Shown: one piece after another, positions 46,183 to 59,094 of the stretch | Position numbering within the stretch: position 1 is the first letter of the stretch | Layout of the letters: each line of letters begins with the position of its first letter | DNA from: Guadua angustifolia | Taxonomy: Eukaryota > Streptophyta > Magnoliopsida > Poales > Poaceae | Direction of reading: 5' to 3' | Assembly: GCA_036346375.1 (NCBI GenBank) | Contig: CM070504.1 | Coordinates: 6,569,890-6,633,889 of the forward strand | Length of the DNA: 64,000 bases | The notes under the pieces: generated by a model | What the model saw: the letters and a program-made list of their open reading frames with translations, nothing else | What the model was told of the DNA's origin: nothing | Database searches by the model: none | Made by a program: the position numbers and the translations under genes

Positions 46183-48240
46183 CGTACGAGATTGGTATCG
46201 CTCATCGAGATACCAGACTGTCCGAGGCCGGTCGGTACCTCTTGCTAAATTAGGTTTCACCATACAACATACATGAACCTATTTTTCATCAGGTAGCCAT
46301 ACCTAAGAGTAAATGGTGCCAAAATATCACTCAGTAAAAAGATAAACCCAGTATGGTAATTAGGTGAAACCATCTCTGTAAATAGGGGAGGAGGCAAAGC
46401 CTTCCCCATATCGTCCATTCCCAAGCCGCCGAGCCCCCTCCAAACCTCATATCCTCAGAGAGCAAACCAAGCCACCAAGCATACACCCAACCCCCCATAT
46501 ACCAAGAGCAAGGCCAAACACCACTGAGCTCACCCCAAACCAAGGAGACCAAGAGCAAGAAGAAGGCCAAGAAGATCAGGAGCAAGAAGGGGCCAAAGAG
46601 GTCAGAAGCATGAGGCCAAAGAGCAAGGCCACCAAACCTTCAACCTCATCAACAACCTCTCCACTCCAAGCCATCCTCCCAATCCAGGTAAGCCACCATT
46701 CTTTAGTCATTAACATCAACATAGAAAATAGAGACTAGTATAGACATTAGCGACGGTAGAAAGGTTTTAGTGGGAAGGGCAGCCATATGGGCGGTGCCGT
46801 GCGTGCCCATCAACCCCAGCATGCTCCCTGGCATAAGGGAGGCCACGGGTGTTGATGCTTGGGTTTGAGCCCATCAACCAAACCCAAGCATCAACCCAAC
46901 ATTCTACATTAATCAACTCTCATCCACAATATGTAAAATCATAATAATCATCGCATAGCAAAACACATTATGGAATCAATAATTCATTAGTAAGAAAATG
47001 GGGAAAACATAAGAACCATAACCAGAGGAGGAAGAGAATGGTGGGGGAATGGCCGGCGTGGGCTAGGGGGAGACCGGCAGGTGTGGTCGGGCTCAAGTAG
47101 GGGGGAACCGATGGGGGTGTAGCCGGTGTGGACCGAGGAGGAGGGCGACGGAGATCGGTGAGGCCGGGCCCCATGGAGACAGCCCGTGCGGCACCAGAGC
47201 AAAGGCGGCCCGTTGCGACACTAGGGAGTCGGCCAGCCTGGTATTCCAAGAGGAGGAGAAGGCCCAGGAGGCTGTGGTGCTGGCGGGGAGGCTAGAGCCG
47301 ACGGGGGCTACCGACGGCTTGGGAAATGGGACCGTGAGGAGGACTTGAAGAGGGGAGAGAGAAAGGCTAGAGAAGAGGAGAGGAATGAATTGATAAGGGC
47401 AACCAGAGGGAGAAGGAAAAGGAGAAGAAAAATTAAAAAAATAAAGAGGAGAAAATTCCTACCGAGATCATGGTGTCACCCAAACTAAATATGCCAAGTT
47501 AAAATTCGATAAATTAAACATTTTGAGCTACCAGGCATTTAAATAAAAGACGTGAAATTAAAAATAACTCAAAATTAAAAAGGGCATTATATGTATATCA
47601 ATTTAGCAAAATTTTAGAAAAAAGTTGGGCGCTATAAAATATGTAAAAATCTACTAGCCACCTTAAGTATAGTATTTTTATAATTTCAGCATTATGGAAA
47701 AATTTATATGGTTCATTTTGTTATTAGTGCTTGTTGAGTACATTGTACCTACCCTTGCTTAACTCACTCTTTGCTTAGAAGTTGAGCATTATGGATTCGC
47801 ATGCGAGGCATGGGTTGAGGATCTCCTGCAGGATCAAGGTAACGAGAGGACTACCAAGAAGGTTGGGTGGAGTTGCGAATTGTACGGCAATGACCGTCGA
47901 TCCATTGGGTACTTAGTGTTTATGTAAATTAATTGTTGTTGTCCTGTATACGATGTATGACTTGTTGTAGCATGCATGGTAATAGATTGCAATAAGTTTC
48001 ATTCCAGACTCTAATTATTGTTCTGCTGCAACACTCTGAACATGGTGTATTAACTGATAATTAAGTGTCAGATGCGCTTAATATTGTGTTAACTAATATG
48101 TCAATATCAGTGTAACTATCTTAAAATAATGGCAATATTATTATCGTTACTCTAGACTAATTATACGAGTCGCAACAAGTACACTCCTCACGGGTAGTGC
48201 TCGCTGCCTAACTCCACTCGATCTCCTGTGCCCAGTGATT
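46183..48240 (+). mobile_element. Non-coding LTR-retrotransposon fragment
   Basis: 46340-46700 resembles an LTR promoter and leader ('ctctgtaaataggggagg' then a purine/CCAAG-rich stretch). 47700-47950 carries the phrase 'gttgagtacattgtacctac' and 'gaggcatgggttgaggatc', common in grass large non-coding LTR elements. No gag or pol frame. Boundaries are not resolved; it was split by the hAT at 40296-46174. Confidence 0.45.
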
Positions 48241-48932
48241 CATCAGAACAGCGACAGTAGGAAGCTAAGTAAACCCACCACTAAGCCAACTACTTGATTC
48301 TACATTTGCATGTAGTACATAGGAGTTTTTTTTTTTATAAAAAAAAGCACATAGATACAGTGCAACAACATAGCTATCGTTATTGCAGTGGCGCATTGTG
48401 CCTTTATAGAGAGCTTCTGTTTTGGACTTCTGGTGATGAGAACGGCAGTGAAAGCGGCAGAAATGGTCAAAGTAGATTGCTGCAAGCGTTGCCATTATTC
48501 TGCAGTCGCCGTCCTCTAGAACTTTATGAGATTCTTGTTCTTATCCTTCCATGTCCTGCCTTTTTTTTCACTCGTGCAGAATATCTGAAATTGTTGGCAT
48601 TGACTTCCTCTAGTAATAGATGAGGATTTAGGGCTTTGAATTGTTGGCTGCCGTATCGCACTTGCACATGGTGGTGCCAGAGGTCACCGGATCAGGACGC
48701 AGCCGTAGTATTCGGCCGGTGGTTGTAGTCGACTCTTGCTGTTCCCCGTGACTCGACATGAACCAAGGCACGGTTTTGCCGATCAAGGCCAAGGAATAGT
48801 AGTGCTTTTTCCATTTTTCAGTTCCCATGCATCTTTCTGAAATACGCATACAAACTTGATTTGTTAAAAGAAACAGTTAAGATCTCTAGCAGTTCACCTA
48901 AAAACTAGTTTTGAACTTAAGACCTCTTAACC
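48241..48932. other. Intergenic, no feature supported
   Basis: Mixed sequence with a T-run and A-run near 48325-48347. No gene with recognisable domains. Confidence 0.4.
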
Positions 48933-50370
48933 AGGGTAAAAAATTTCGGCGAATTTTCGGATTTCGGGACAGGGTGAAATTTGAAGTACGGGCCGAATTG
49001 AAAATTCCAAAAAAAAAATGAACTTGCTACAGTAATTTTAGAAATTTCAGATTTTAAAACCGGATTTTGATATTTTAGGGCCGGATTTGACCGGAATTAG
49101 TCTAATAACTCTTAAAAAAGTCATCTTATATGAAAATTTGTTAAAAAACTAAATTTTTGGGACATTTTAAAATTTGGGCAGAAACACTGTCAAATTTTTA
49201 TAAAATTGTAAAAGCTTGATAATGATCTAAAAAATTTATTGTACCATCTTTAGTAGTGTAGTATAATATAGAAAAATTTTAAAAATAATTTAAGTTCATT
49301 TGTTATCTTTAAAAAAATCAAAAACCGAATGGACATAATTGGGATAGTAAACTTGTTAGATTTTTATAAATTTTCTCGAGTGTGATAATGATCTAAAATT
49401 TTTATGACAGATTAAGAATTTCCTCAGTACCATTCTATAAAAATTTCAAAAAATTTAATTTTTTTTGTTTGGTTAATCAAATCTATAAAATCATTGAACT
49501 TCATTTGTTATACTACATTGCAAAAATCAAAAGAGAAAGAACATAAATGCTACTGTGCCTTGTAAGAATTTTATAAATTCATTGGTTTGTGATCATAATT
49601 CAAAATTTTTATGAGATCTTAAAAACTTACTTATCACTCTTCTGTAAAATTTTCACAAATTTTAAACCTTCTTTTATCGCTAAAGCAAATCTATGAATTG
49701 ATTATCAGGCTTTTATCGTAGCACTGTCAGAATTTTTGGAACATATTCAAGTATTATAATCATATGAAATTTTTACAAAAACATTAGTGATACATCAGGA
49801 CCTTCCACAAAAATTTCCAAAATTTTTCAATGTGGTTTGGACTATTTTTCATTCCGTTCAAATTTGCTGGTAATGCTTTTATTAGGATAGTAGCACTGTC
49901 CGAATTTTTAAAAGTTCTTGAATCTTGATCACCTTCCAAAAATTTTATGAAAATATTAGTGATTCATAAAAATCATGCACAAAAAAATTCAAAATTTTCT
50001 AACGTCGTTTGTACCATTTTTCATCCAGTTCAAACTTGCTGGTCAATGTTTCATCTGTATAGCACCAATGTTTGAATTTTGAAAAATTACACAGATCTGA
50101 TAATCACCTGAAAATTTTATGAGAATATCTCTAATGTGTCAGGAACCTTCAAACAGATTTTAAAATTTTTCGACATCGTTTGAACCATTTTTTGGTCAGT
50201 GCAATTTCGCCGAAATTTCGGATTTTTGGCCGAAATGTCGGAAATTTCTGTAGCAAAAAAACCGGATTTGAATTTTTATTTTTGAATTTTGAACGGATTT
50301 TGTCCGAAATGACGAAATTTCGAATTTCGGCCATGGGCGAAATTTAAAACGAAATTCGAATCCTTGCCCT
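48933..50370. repeat. AT-rich repeat element with ~165-175-bp internal periodicity, copy C
   Basis: It starts AGGGTAAAAAATTTCGG and ends ...TCCTTGCCCT, with 'aaatttcg' blocks near both ends in opposite orientation. Inside, the phrase 'gataatgatctaaaaattt' recurs in altered form near 49218, 49384, 49590, 49755, 49925 and 50099, each followed by 'ttatgagaat...' and 'caaaaatttcaaaattttt'. The last ~345 bp match 1-349. Non-coding. Confidence 0.6.
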
Positions 50371-51465
50371 TAACTGTGATACCATATTAAGTTGCATATA
50401 CCAACCAATTCACCTTAAAAATTTAAATAGATAAGGAAAGATGGATAATTCACTATAGTTCAACAGTAGGATATCGTTTCTTTGACTCCTGCTCCAGCTT
50501 CATCCAACCCATCAGTCATCAGATACGCATTTCATGGCTGCACGACAGTGCTCGCTTCATCATTAATTTATGCAACATGACAACTGTTGGTGAGGTCATA
50601 TGATTGATTCCGCAAATCTGCACTACCATGAGAGCGACCAAAAGGAAAACGAGGCGGTACACTTTCCTTGCACAAAAGGGCGAGGAAAAAAGGTAAAGTC
50701 ACAAAGCATCACCTAGTAGAAGAGAACAGTGGTGTGATGGGCTCGACATGCCAATGCCACAGAAATCTCCTTTCGATTTCTTTTCTCCAGAAGCAGTTAG
50801 GTACTGGGAAAGAAAGGGTGGATGCGGTGCAGAGCGAAGAGAATAGATGGGTCGCTGGAATCCCTTCTACAGATCTGTTTGTGGCTACATACAAAGTGTC
50901 ATTTTTTGTTGTCACTGTTGGGTGGAATCCTGTCTACCTGTCTTCTTCGGTTCTTCCTGCCATGCCAATTTCAGGTTCGAAGAAATCTACAACTGAAGTC
51001 TTCATCCAAATGTTCAGCTCTACTATTGTCTTCAGACTGGTTGAATGGGCATGAAATGTCTACTGTGCTTCTAGGACGGCAGAGCATTGGTGCAAATATC
51101 GAAATCCGGTTGCTTCGCTGCTACTCCTTAATTTTCCGGCACCAGGGGACCTCCAATTTTCGCAGTCCTTTGATCCTTCTCTAATGCTGGAGTAGTAGTA
51201 CTAAAGCGACAGGAAGTATCACTTATCGTCCAAATACAATGTGTATGTGGAAATTGAGGCTGCTGCAGCGAAGTCATTCGTGAGGTCCACCAATGGACAT
51301 CAAGTCAGCCCTAGAATATACAATGAAGAAGAATAGATGATGATGTGTTGAGGTTCGTGCATGGTACTCTAGTAGAACTGTAGAAGTAGTCAAGTGTAAA
51401 TGCTTTGACAATATGTTTAGATTAGCTTTGCAGTATTGTTGTGCATCATATCATATCATATCATA
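50371..51465. other. Intergenic; unexplained open frames
   Basis: 50660-51180 is less AT-rich and has overlapping plus-strand frames of ~120-128 codons without any recognisable motif. A (TATCA)n microsatellite lies at about 51446-51470. Nothing further can be supported. Confidence 0.4.
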
Positions 51466-51862
51466 TCATACTATATACTAAAGATAGCAGGTTTTCTGCC
51501 AAAAAGGGCAGCCATGTGCCATCCCTCCATTAAAGCTCCTTAGAAAAAACATAATTATATTTAGATCCTTTCAACTATTTTTTACAAAAAACCTTTTATT
51601 TTAGCAAAATCGCGAATTCTTCGTGAAAGAACTCTAGATAAATGTAAAAAATACGTAATTACATTTAGATCATTTCAACTGTTTTTATGAAAAAGATCTT
51701 TCGGTTCAGCAAAATCATGGATCCTTAGTGAAAGGACCCAAATAAAAAAAAAAAAGAGTATGGTTACATTTATATCATTTTAAATATTTCACGCGTTTTC
51801 TCGATTTACTTGCATGAGGAAGCAACAATCGGGGTATGGCATGCCGCGTTCACTCATCTAGT
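51466..51862. mobile_element. Possible non-autonomous Helitron
   Basis: It begins TCATACTATATACTAAAG..GCAGGTTTT, like the 5' ends of small grass Helitrons. It ends ...CTCATCTAGT, with a GC-rich imperfect hairpin (GGTATGGCATGCCG) about 15 bp before the CTAGT end, followed by T. No inverted repeats or target duplication, as expected for Helitrons. The call rests on short motifs. Confidence 0.4.
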
Positions 51863-52224
51863 TGACTCTATTTGTCAGTGTCAGAATCGATAGAAACAAG
51901 GAGGCTATCTATAATACTAGGAGAGGTGCTATATAAATATTTGATATATCTAATACATATATTAAAAACTCGTTATATGTCTTTTAGAGTTACTAAGAAA
52001 AAAGAAGAAGAACATGCTAGAAACTTTCACAAAAAGTAAAATATTTAGCCTTTCATCTGGTTGACCCCATCTAAGTTGAATTATAGTAGCCATTGAATGT
52101 TATTATTAAAAAATCCTAACAATTTATCTAATGGACCTGGGTTATAACGGCTTAGATTAAAAGAAAGAGTTCATGTAAGTATAATAATAAATAATAGAAT
52201 TTGAAATAAAAAATAAAAATAAAT
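51863..52224. other. AT-rich intergenic DNA
   Basis: No gene or complete element recognised. Confidence 0.4.
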
Positions 52225-52740
52225 TAGCCATTTGATTTTTATACAATCTCCAAATTAAAACCCATATATAGATATATTTCAAAATAAAAACTAGATAAAA
52301 ATTAATAGTTAGATTTGTAAATGAATTCTAACCTAAAACTAATTTTCAAAAATAAATTAAAATATAAAAATAAAAATAGTGGCTTATATTAGAAGAATGA
52401 GTCCATACTAAGTATAATAAAAAAAACAGAATTACAAAATAAAAAATAAAAGAACATCAGCCATTTAACTTTCATATGAACTCCCAATTAAAACATGTGC
52501 ATATATAAAATTTAGAATAAAAATCATATAAAACTTAGCAATTAGATTTGTGTACAAATTCTAATCTAAAATTAACATAAATTCATAGTAAAAATAAAAG
52601 GAAATTATCCATTTGATTTCATATGAATTGCAAATTAAAACTTGTACATAGCTAAAATTCATAATAAAAATTAGCTACTAGATTTGTGTACAAATTCTAA
52701 CCAAAAACTAAAATTCAAAATTGAATAAAAAATAAGAACA
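52225..52740. repeat. AT-rich satellite-like array, three diverged ~150-190-bp units
   Basis: The phrase 'agccatttgatttt' / 'agccatttaacttt' / 'atccatttgatttc' starts units near 52227, 52459 and 52608. Each is followed by '(a/c)aaattaaaac(c/a/t)' and, ~90 bp later, 'tagatttgt...caaattctaa'. The units are separated by runs of 'aaaataaaaataa'. Non-coding. Confidence 0.6.
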
Positions 52741-53773
52741 AAAAATAATAGAATATTAAAAATAAAAAGAAATTAGGGATTGTTTTAATTCCATACTAAG
52801 TGAAAAATATTTTTTTTGTTTTATTCAAAATTAAAATTCCATAAATACTCTAATAGGATAAAAAATAAGGTAAGAAATTTGATTTATATATATGTAAATT
52901 ATGACCTATTTTGTAATAAAAGTGGTTTTTAGTCTCTAAGAAAAATATAAAATATGCTAAAACTTCTAAAAAAAAGAAAATATTCTGAATCTTTATTTAG
53001 TGGACATTGGAATGGACGGGTTAAGAGGGTGATAAATCGACAAATGTTCACTTGGCAATACCTTTATAAATAATGTAATGTGTATTAAAATAAGTACGGA
53101 AAGAAAGAGACAAGCATTGCAATAATAAAATCAAGAGATGATGATATAAATAAAAATGTTATGTTTACTGTTTTACTATACAAGTATTTTAGAAAGAAAA
53201 TCTTGGTCATATGTGACAATTATCAGGAGACAGAGTATTCTATCCTATAATATATAATATTAAAATATCACAAATAGAGTTTTGCAAAGATCTATTTTCT
53301 AAAAACCAATATCATATATGTATTATCATATCATTTAAACACGCTTTAAAGATACTGCACGTGTAAGCGCACTAGCAGCCTTTCTAGTTTGCACAATGAT
53401 AACATGGATACCAGTAAACAGATTGCAGTTGAGTAATTGCAGAAACATCATGGCATAAATTAGGCAGCCAACTTTCGGATAAAACGAGACGGCCGCTAAA
53501 TACCTTTGCCTTCCCAACTAATCTGATACCAACAACTGAATTTGATGTTCCAGAAGCTTGGGGAGTTGCGGGGAGTCCTTGGCTCAGTGAAATGCTGCTC
53601 CGATCAAACACATTTCTCTTCTTCTTCTTTTGTCCGGTTTAAGCACGTTTATGTGTTGTGTATTTGCAACTAACTAGTGTGTGACAAGTCAAGAAAAAAA
53701 CTACTACATAGTGTGTGTAACAAATGAAAGGAAAAATATCCTGTGCAATCACCCCTCTCGGTGAAACCATCGT
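52741..53773. other. AT-rich intergenic DNA
   Basis: Up to 53340 purely AT-rich. 53384-53611 has a minus-strand frame (RSSISLSQGLPATPQASG...) of more gene-like composition ending near an inferred splice-like site. It could be an exon remnant, but I do not recognise it. Confidence 0.3.
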
Positions 53774-54069
53774 GCAACTGAACTAAAAAAAGTTTCAAAA
53801 AATTCTGAAAAAAATCATGGATGTACATCTCAACTTACCCCACCTACATATAAAATTTCATGATCAAATTCATCCTATACTAGCAGTTACAAAAGACAAA
53901 TTCAGCATGAACAGTGATTTTTACTGTTCATCACTATTCATTTTGCTGTTTGTTTTCATATCTTTCAAATACGATTGGGTTTGGTCTTCAAATTTTGCAC
54001 GATTGTAAGCTCACCTCCCTACATATGGTAATTTTTGAGAATTTTTCAAAATATTTTTAGTTCAGTTGC
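53774..54069. mobile_element. MITE with ~35-bp terminal inverted repeats
   Basis: The left end GCAACTGAACTAAAAAAAGT and the inverted right end GCAACTGAACTAAAAATATT match over ~35 bp (continuing 'ttcaaaaaattct' / 'ttgaaaaattct'). The centre holds a small palindrome, 'tgaacagtga...tcactattca'. 296 bp, non-coding, ~1.4 kb upstream of the kinase gene. Confidence 0.65.
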
Positions 54070-55472
54070 GATGTTTAAGATTGCAATATGTTGCCCAAAT
54101 GAAATGATGCGTGGCACTGGAAGGGATTGAACAATGAAGGGCAAAGCTTGAAATTGTTTCTAGACAAAGTAAGGACAGGAAAGAAAAGAAAATCGCAGAG
54201 TCAGATTCCCAAGCTCTTTTGATGGAGTGTTAAAAGTGAGACGATAAGGTTGAGTAGTTTCAGTAGCAATTTGCCATGGATAAGTTGAAGCTATTGTTTA
54301 TGCGCATATTAAAAAGAACAGGAATGATTTTTCATTTCAACTCGGCTCTTTACACGTGCTGGGTTGTTTTCTCCACTTTGAAGCAACCATTTTTTATTAT
54401 GAGGCTCTTCTCAAGCGACTCAGAATTCAGTTGCAACGTAAGTAAATAGATTGGTTATTGCTCCTCTGTTTCTTGTACAGTACCAATTCCTTCAGTATGA
54501 ATTTCACATATTCCTAAAGTAACTTTTTTTTGCTTTAGTAAACTGTAAATTGAAATTCCTCTCTAAAAAATGTACAAATCGAATTTGATGGTAAACGTCG
54601 TAAAAGATTCTTTATTTTTGTTGCAAACGACCTGCAATCTCAAGGATTGCTTCTGCAACCGTCCAATGTTACGCAACTGCAAGGGTATATACGCACGGAA
54701 CATCTCTAACCAAGGGTGTTTTTGCAAATATCCACAGCCAAAGTGTAGAGAAGGCAGAGAGGGAAAGAAGCCCACCCCGTGCTCTCATTCGCAGCTCTAC
54801 TTCCCACCTGAAGTCGGTTGGTGGTTGCAGGCTGCTTCCGCGGTTCCGCCGCTTTGCTCCCTCTCTTCTCGCTTCCTTCCTTCTCCCCAGACTCGAATCA
54901 AGCGACCAAAACGGTGCGGTTCTAAGCATCCTACTGCCTGCGTCCCTCTCCTCAGTGCGCGCGGTTCTACTTCTAGGTGAGAGGGTTGTCAGACTTGGTC
55001 AGCTCGGGCGGAGGAGGAGCTGATTGGGCGCGGAGATTTGAGTTGACTTTTTGTTTGTTTCTTGGCTTTGTGGCTGCCGGTCTTGCGGATTTTTTTTCCC
55101 GTGAATTGGTGGAGGAGCTCGATGGAAACCTTGCAAAGATTGGACTTTTGGGGGTTGGTTGCTCAGTTCTGAACTTGGTTGGCGAATCTTTGGACTAGTT
55201 TGGAGCTGCTGTTCCTCTTCATTCCTTGCAGTATTGATCATCTCTTGCCGCAAAAAGCTGTTGAAGGCGACAATAGAGGCCATCTTTTCCTGCCCAGTTC
55301 TGACTTCCAAGCGGAGGATTGAGTTGACTTAGGGATCTTGAGAGGCTAGAAAATATCATCTTTCTGTTAGTTCACAGCTGAGTAGTTAAGAAAATTTGGG
55401 GCAGAGGCATCTGCCCACGGTGGATGGGTGGCCGGTAGCTTGGTAGAGAGGAGAGATAGGAGAAGAGCAAAG
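54070..55472 (+). promoter_or_regulatory. Kinase-gene upstream region and probable 5' UTR (with intron?)
   Basis: 54750-54975 is CT-rich, like a plant 5' leader (CTTCCTTCCTTCTCCCC). 'ttctag|gtgagagg' at about 54970-54985 could be a donor site of a 5'-UTR intron, a common arrangement in this family. 'gggtatatacgc' near 54684 is a possible TATA box. The exact transcription start cannot be decided. Confidence 0.4.
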
Positions 55473-58259
55473 ATGGGGAATTGCATGGACACCACGGCGC
55501 GGGCTGATCACAGCATGAACAACGGTGCCTGTGAGTCCCTTAGTATTCTCTTCTTAATAATTCCAAATTTGCTCTGTATGTATTTGTCAGTTTCCTGTTA
55601 TAATTGTGGTTTGGCGTGGCTGCTTGGGGTGTTGGGCTATACTGGTACCCTGTTGGTTTGTGTTGAATTGAAATGAATGCCTAATTTTAAGATCGGTGTG
55701 TGGGGGCTGGTACTAGTTATTTTTAGTCTAACGTTTGTTCCCTTTCCCTTATGGACCTTCACTTCTATTTTTGTTCCTCTCTTATTTTTGTAGGGTAAGC
55801 ATAACATGCCATGGTGCATGGATAAGGCATAGAAATAAGGTTTGAAAGCAATCAGGGAACTGTTTGTCTACTTATAGTAAGGTCTCTTTTACAGTTATTC
55901 TAGAGCTGATGGTTGATCTATGATAAGCACGAATAGATAGTCGATTAGATACTTGAAATGAATGGCAAAAAGACAGTGGATCCAGCATGGTAGTCCTGTC
56001 CAACTCTATGCGGAGTTAATATCACTGTAAACCTAAGATGTTGTCAGTATCAAGTTAAAGTATTGCTACCTGGCAGGGAGGTGTTTTTAATTCTGATCAA
56101 CTTAGAGCATTGGATGTTGTTATATTGACAATTCATAAGTTTAATATCATTGTAGACCTAAGATGTTGATAATATGAAGTTGTTCTTATACACATTTCCT
56201 TTGTTTCTTGTGGAGAGAGCAGACCCATCAAAAGTGACCAGCAAAACAAGTTTATCATCTGTCCCTTCCACCATTAAGACCAACTCAAGTTGTTCAACTT
56301 TGACTCTGCCTTCTATAAAAGATCGAAGTGAGCTTCCAACTCCTCGAACAGAAGGTGAAATATTGTCATCTTCAAATTTGAAGGCCTTCTTGTTCGCGGA
56401 TCTAAAAAATGCGACCAAGAACTTCCGACCAGACAGTCTTCTTGGGGAAGGAGGATTTGGTCATGTCTACAAAGGTTGGATTGATGAACACACTCTTGCT
56501 CCTTCAAAACCAGGAAGTGGTATGGTTGTTGCTGTCAAGAAGCTTAAGCCAGAAGGTTTCCAGGGACACAAGGAATGGCTGGTAGGTTCAGCATTCTTTT
56601 CCACTTTTCTCTAGGGCATTTTTCATGTTTCCTAATTGTTATTATCCTGCTGCAGACAGAAGTTAACTACCTTGGCCAACTTCACCATAAGAATCTTGTA
56701 AAGCTCATTGGTTATTGCTCAGATGGCGATAACCGACTTCTGGTTTATGAGTTCATGCCCAAGGGAAGTTTGGAGAATCATCTGTTCAGAAGTATGTATT
56801 TGATTAATATGGTTATGCCTTGTTAAATCCATGATTTTTCGTATTTTAAATGTTCACGTATCAACTATCAAATAATATTTCTTTTCTTTTAGGAGGTGCT
56901 GATCCTTTGTCTTGGACAATAAGGCTTAAGGTTGCCATTGGAGCTGCTAGGGGTTTGTCGTTTTTGCACGATGCTGAAAACCAAGTTATATATCGTGATT
57001 TCAAGGCATCAAACATTCTCCTTGATTCGGTATGCTTGAAAAAAAATGCTGAATCTGATTATCAAGCGTGCCTAGCTTGTTAAAATGTTCTTTTAGCTTG
57101 TTTTTCTATTTTGAACTGATTCATCTTGTTTCTTCTTGATTCAATGCAGAAATTCAATGCAAAGCTTTCAGATTTTGGTTTAGCAAAAGCAGGTCCAACC
57201 GGAGATAAAACCCATGTTTCCACACAAGTCATGGGCACTCATGGATATGCAGCTCCAGAATATATTGCAACAGGTATAAAGTTTATTATTTTTTTGCATA
57301 ATTATGGAAATGGGGCCATTGGTCCTTTTCCCCTCTGTTACATAACATCAGCTTTTAACAGGAGATGTCAGTCCTTGCTTTGCATTAGCTAAAGCTCACT
57401 GTAATTATCTTGCTGCCTAATGCATCTTATGCATACTAGCGAGCCATAATAAAGGCCAATTTGTGTAAATTAGAAGAAATTATTATGCCATCTTGTGGAT
57501 GATTATCTTTGAATTTATTTTCAAATGTCAGCTCTCTTGAGTCAATAATACTTGTCTTTTGTTTCGTCTCCACTTCCTGAATTCCTAGCATTTCGTTGTC
57601 ACATGCAAAGCTAAACTAAATCTTTTCATGGAGAAGTGTTCCATTCCACTTTCTTCCTACTCAGTACGATGGTTGACATGTTATTCCTAGATTTTAGAAG
57701 TGATAGTACATCTGTACATGTATTGATAAAATTGTGCATAATAAATAAACATATATAGTTTATTTCGTGGTCACCCCGCTCACACGTTACATAAAACTTT
57801 GCAGGTCGCCTCTCCGCAAAGGCAGATGTCTACAGCTTCGGGGTGGTGTTGCTTGAGTTGCTCACAGGAAGACGGGCTCTAGACAAATCGAAGCCAGGCA
57901 TAGAGCAGAACCTAGTTGACTGGGCCAAACCTCACTTGGGTGACAAGCGCCGGCTGTACCGCATCATGGATACGAAGCTGGGAGGCCAGTATCCAAAGAA
58001 AGGTGCACATGCCATTGCAAACATCGCCTGGCAATGCATCTGCAATGACTCCAAGATGCGACCTCGGATGTCTGACGTCTTGGGTGAGCTGGAGCAGCTG
58101 CAAGACCCCAAATATAATCTAGCATCACCACAAGTCGACGTCCGAAGGACCTCAAACACTACTGTCCCAAAGTCACCTATGAGAGTTCAACCTTCACCAC
58201 GGCGCTCAATTGGAGCAGCCTCCCCATTGCCAGCGTATAGGACTGCGCAAGTCCACTAG
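55473..58259 (+). CDS. Receptor-like cytoplasmic kinase, class VII (PBL family)
   Basis: Ser/Thr kinase acting at the plasma membrane beneath receptor kinases in immune and growth signalling (family knowledge). Exons 55473-55530, 56223-56581, 56656-56791, 56893-57029, 57150-57273, 57805-58259 join in frame to 422 residues. Seen: MGNCMDTT start with Gly2 for myristoylation and Cys4 for palmitoylation; Ser/Thr-rich linker; kinase domain about 87-370 with glycine loop GEGGFGHVYKG (94-104), catalytic Lys125 (VVAVKKL), YRDFKASN with Asp220 (the 'RD' form), DFGLAKAGP (Asp238), activation segment THVSTQVMGTHGYAAPEY, and RLSAKADVYSFGVVLLELLTGRR. Basic Ser/Pro-rich tail. The domain order and 6-exon structure fit PBL2/3-like members. 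No defects seen. Confidence 0.96.
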
Positions 58260-59094
58260 AAGCGCTACTTAGAAGAGGACCTGTATCTGTACGGCTGTAT
58301 ATTTGGGGGTGTAAGCAGTAAGCACTGTAACATTTCTTTCTAGTGATGGTTCTTGCTCATGCGTGACACGGACTATGATCATGTCATTCTAAGATAAGTT
58401 GTTTTACCAAGTTAATAGGTGCTCAAATTTCGCCTCTATGAGTACTACTGTTGTCATTTCTCCTCCTTTACTCTGTTTTACATTGTTTAAGGCCATGCTC
58501 ATCTTCATAGTGATAGAGTTGTTATTTCCTTGTGAAGATGATAGAAACTGTTTAACTGAAAATATTTCCAGACTTTTCGTCGGTTGCCAAATTCATCACC
58601 CAAGTGTGCTTGATATAAGATGACAGGTTATCAGATAGAATCGTGCTGTTTTTAGTCACAGTTGATCACTTCGTCTGAACATTCTAGAGATGCATATTTT
58701 CGGGGAATCCTATGACAGAAAGAGATTGCCAATTTACGGGTCAAGACTGAAAAGTAACCCACTGAAAAGGACTCCCATTTGCGAAACTATGTGGTCAAAC
58801 CAGAGTAGGATACCCGTCGTATCATTTCACATCTAAGGCCCTGTTTGGATGAGTAATTCCTTGGGAGGTTTTGGGATTTAGTTCAAATTTGAACTAGATC
58901 CTAAAACTTTCCAATGAAATTTCATCGACTTACAGTTATCTACAGAAACTCAATGTACATTGCTCGAATTCAATGTGATTCAGATATTCACGAGTGGTGT
59001 GAAATTCACCCCACGAATTAGCACTTTCTTCTTTTTTGTGAACAAAAGTAGCGGTCCAGGGCCTGCTGAGGCAGGGGTACTGATGCAGCATGTC
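58260..59094. other. Convergent 3' flanks of the kinase and the dehydroquinate synthase homologue
   Basis: Holds the 3' UTRs of two convergent genes. At 58842-58870 'ggccctgtttggatgagtaa' looks like the end of a small MITE, but a matching second end was not located. No other gene. Confidence 0.45.

Noticed and set aside
50668..51184. Two overlapping ~120-codon plus-strand frames
   Set aside because: No motif, no clear start context; could be a decayed gene piece but this cannot be supported.
53384..53611. 75-codon minus-strand frame of gene-like composition
   Set aside because: No family recognised and no flanking exons found; left as an unexplained remnant.
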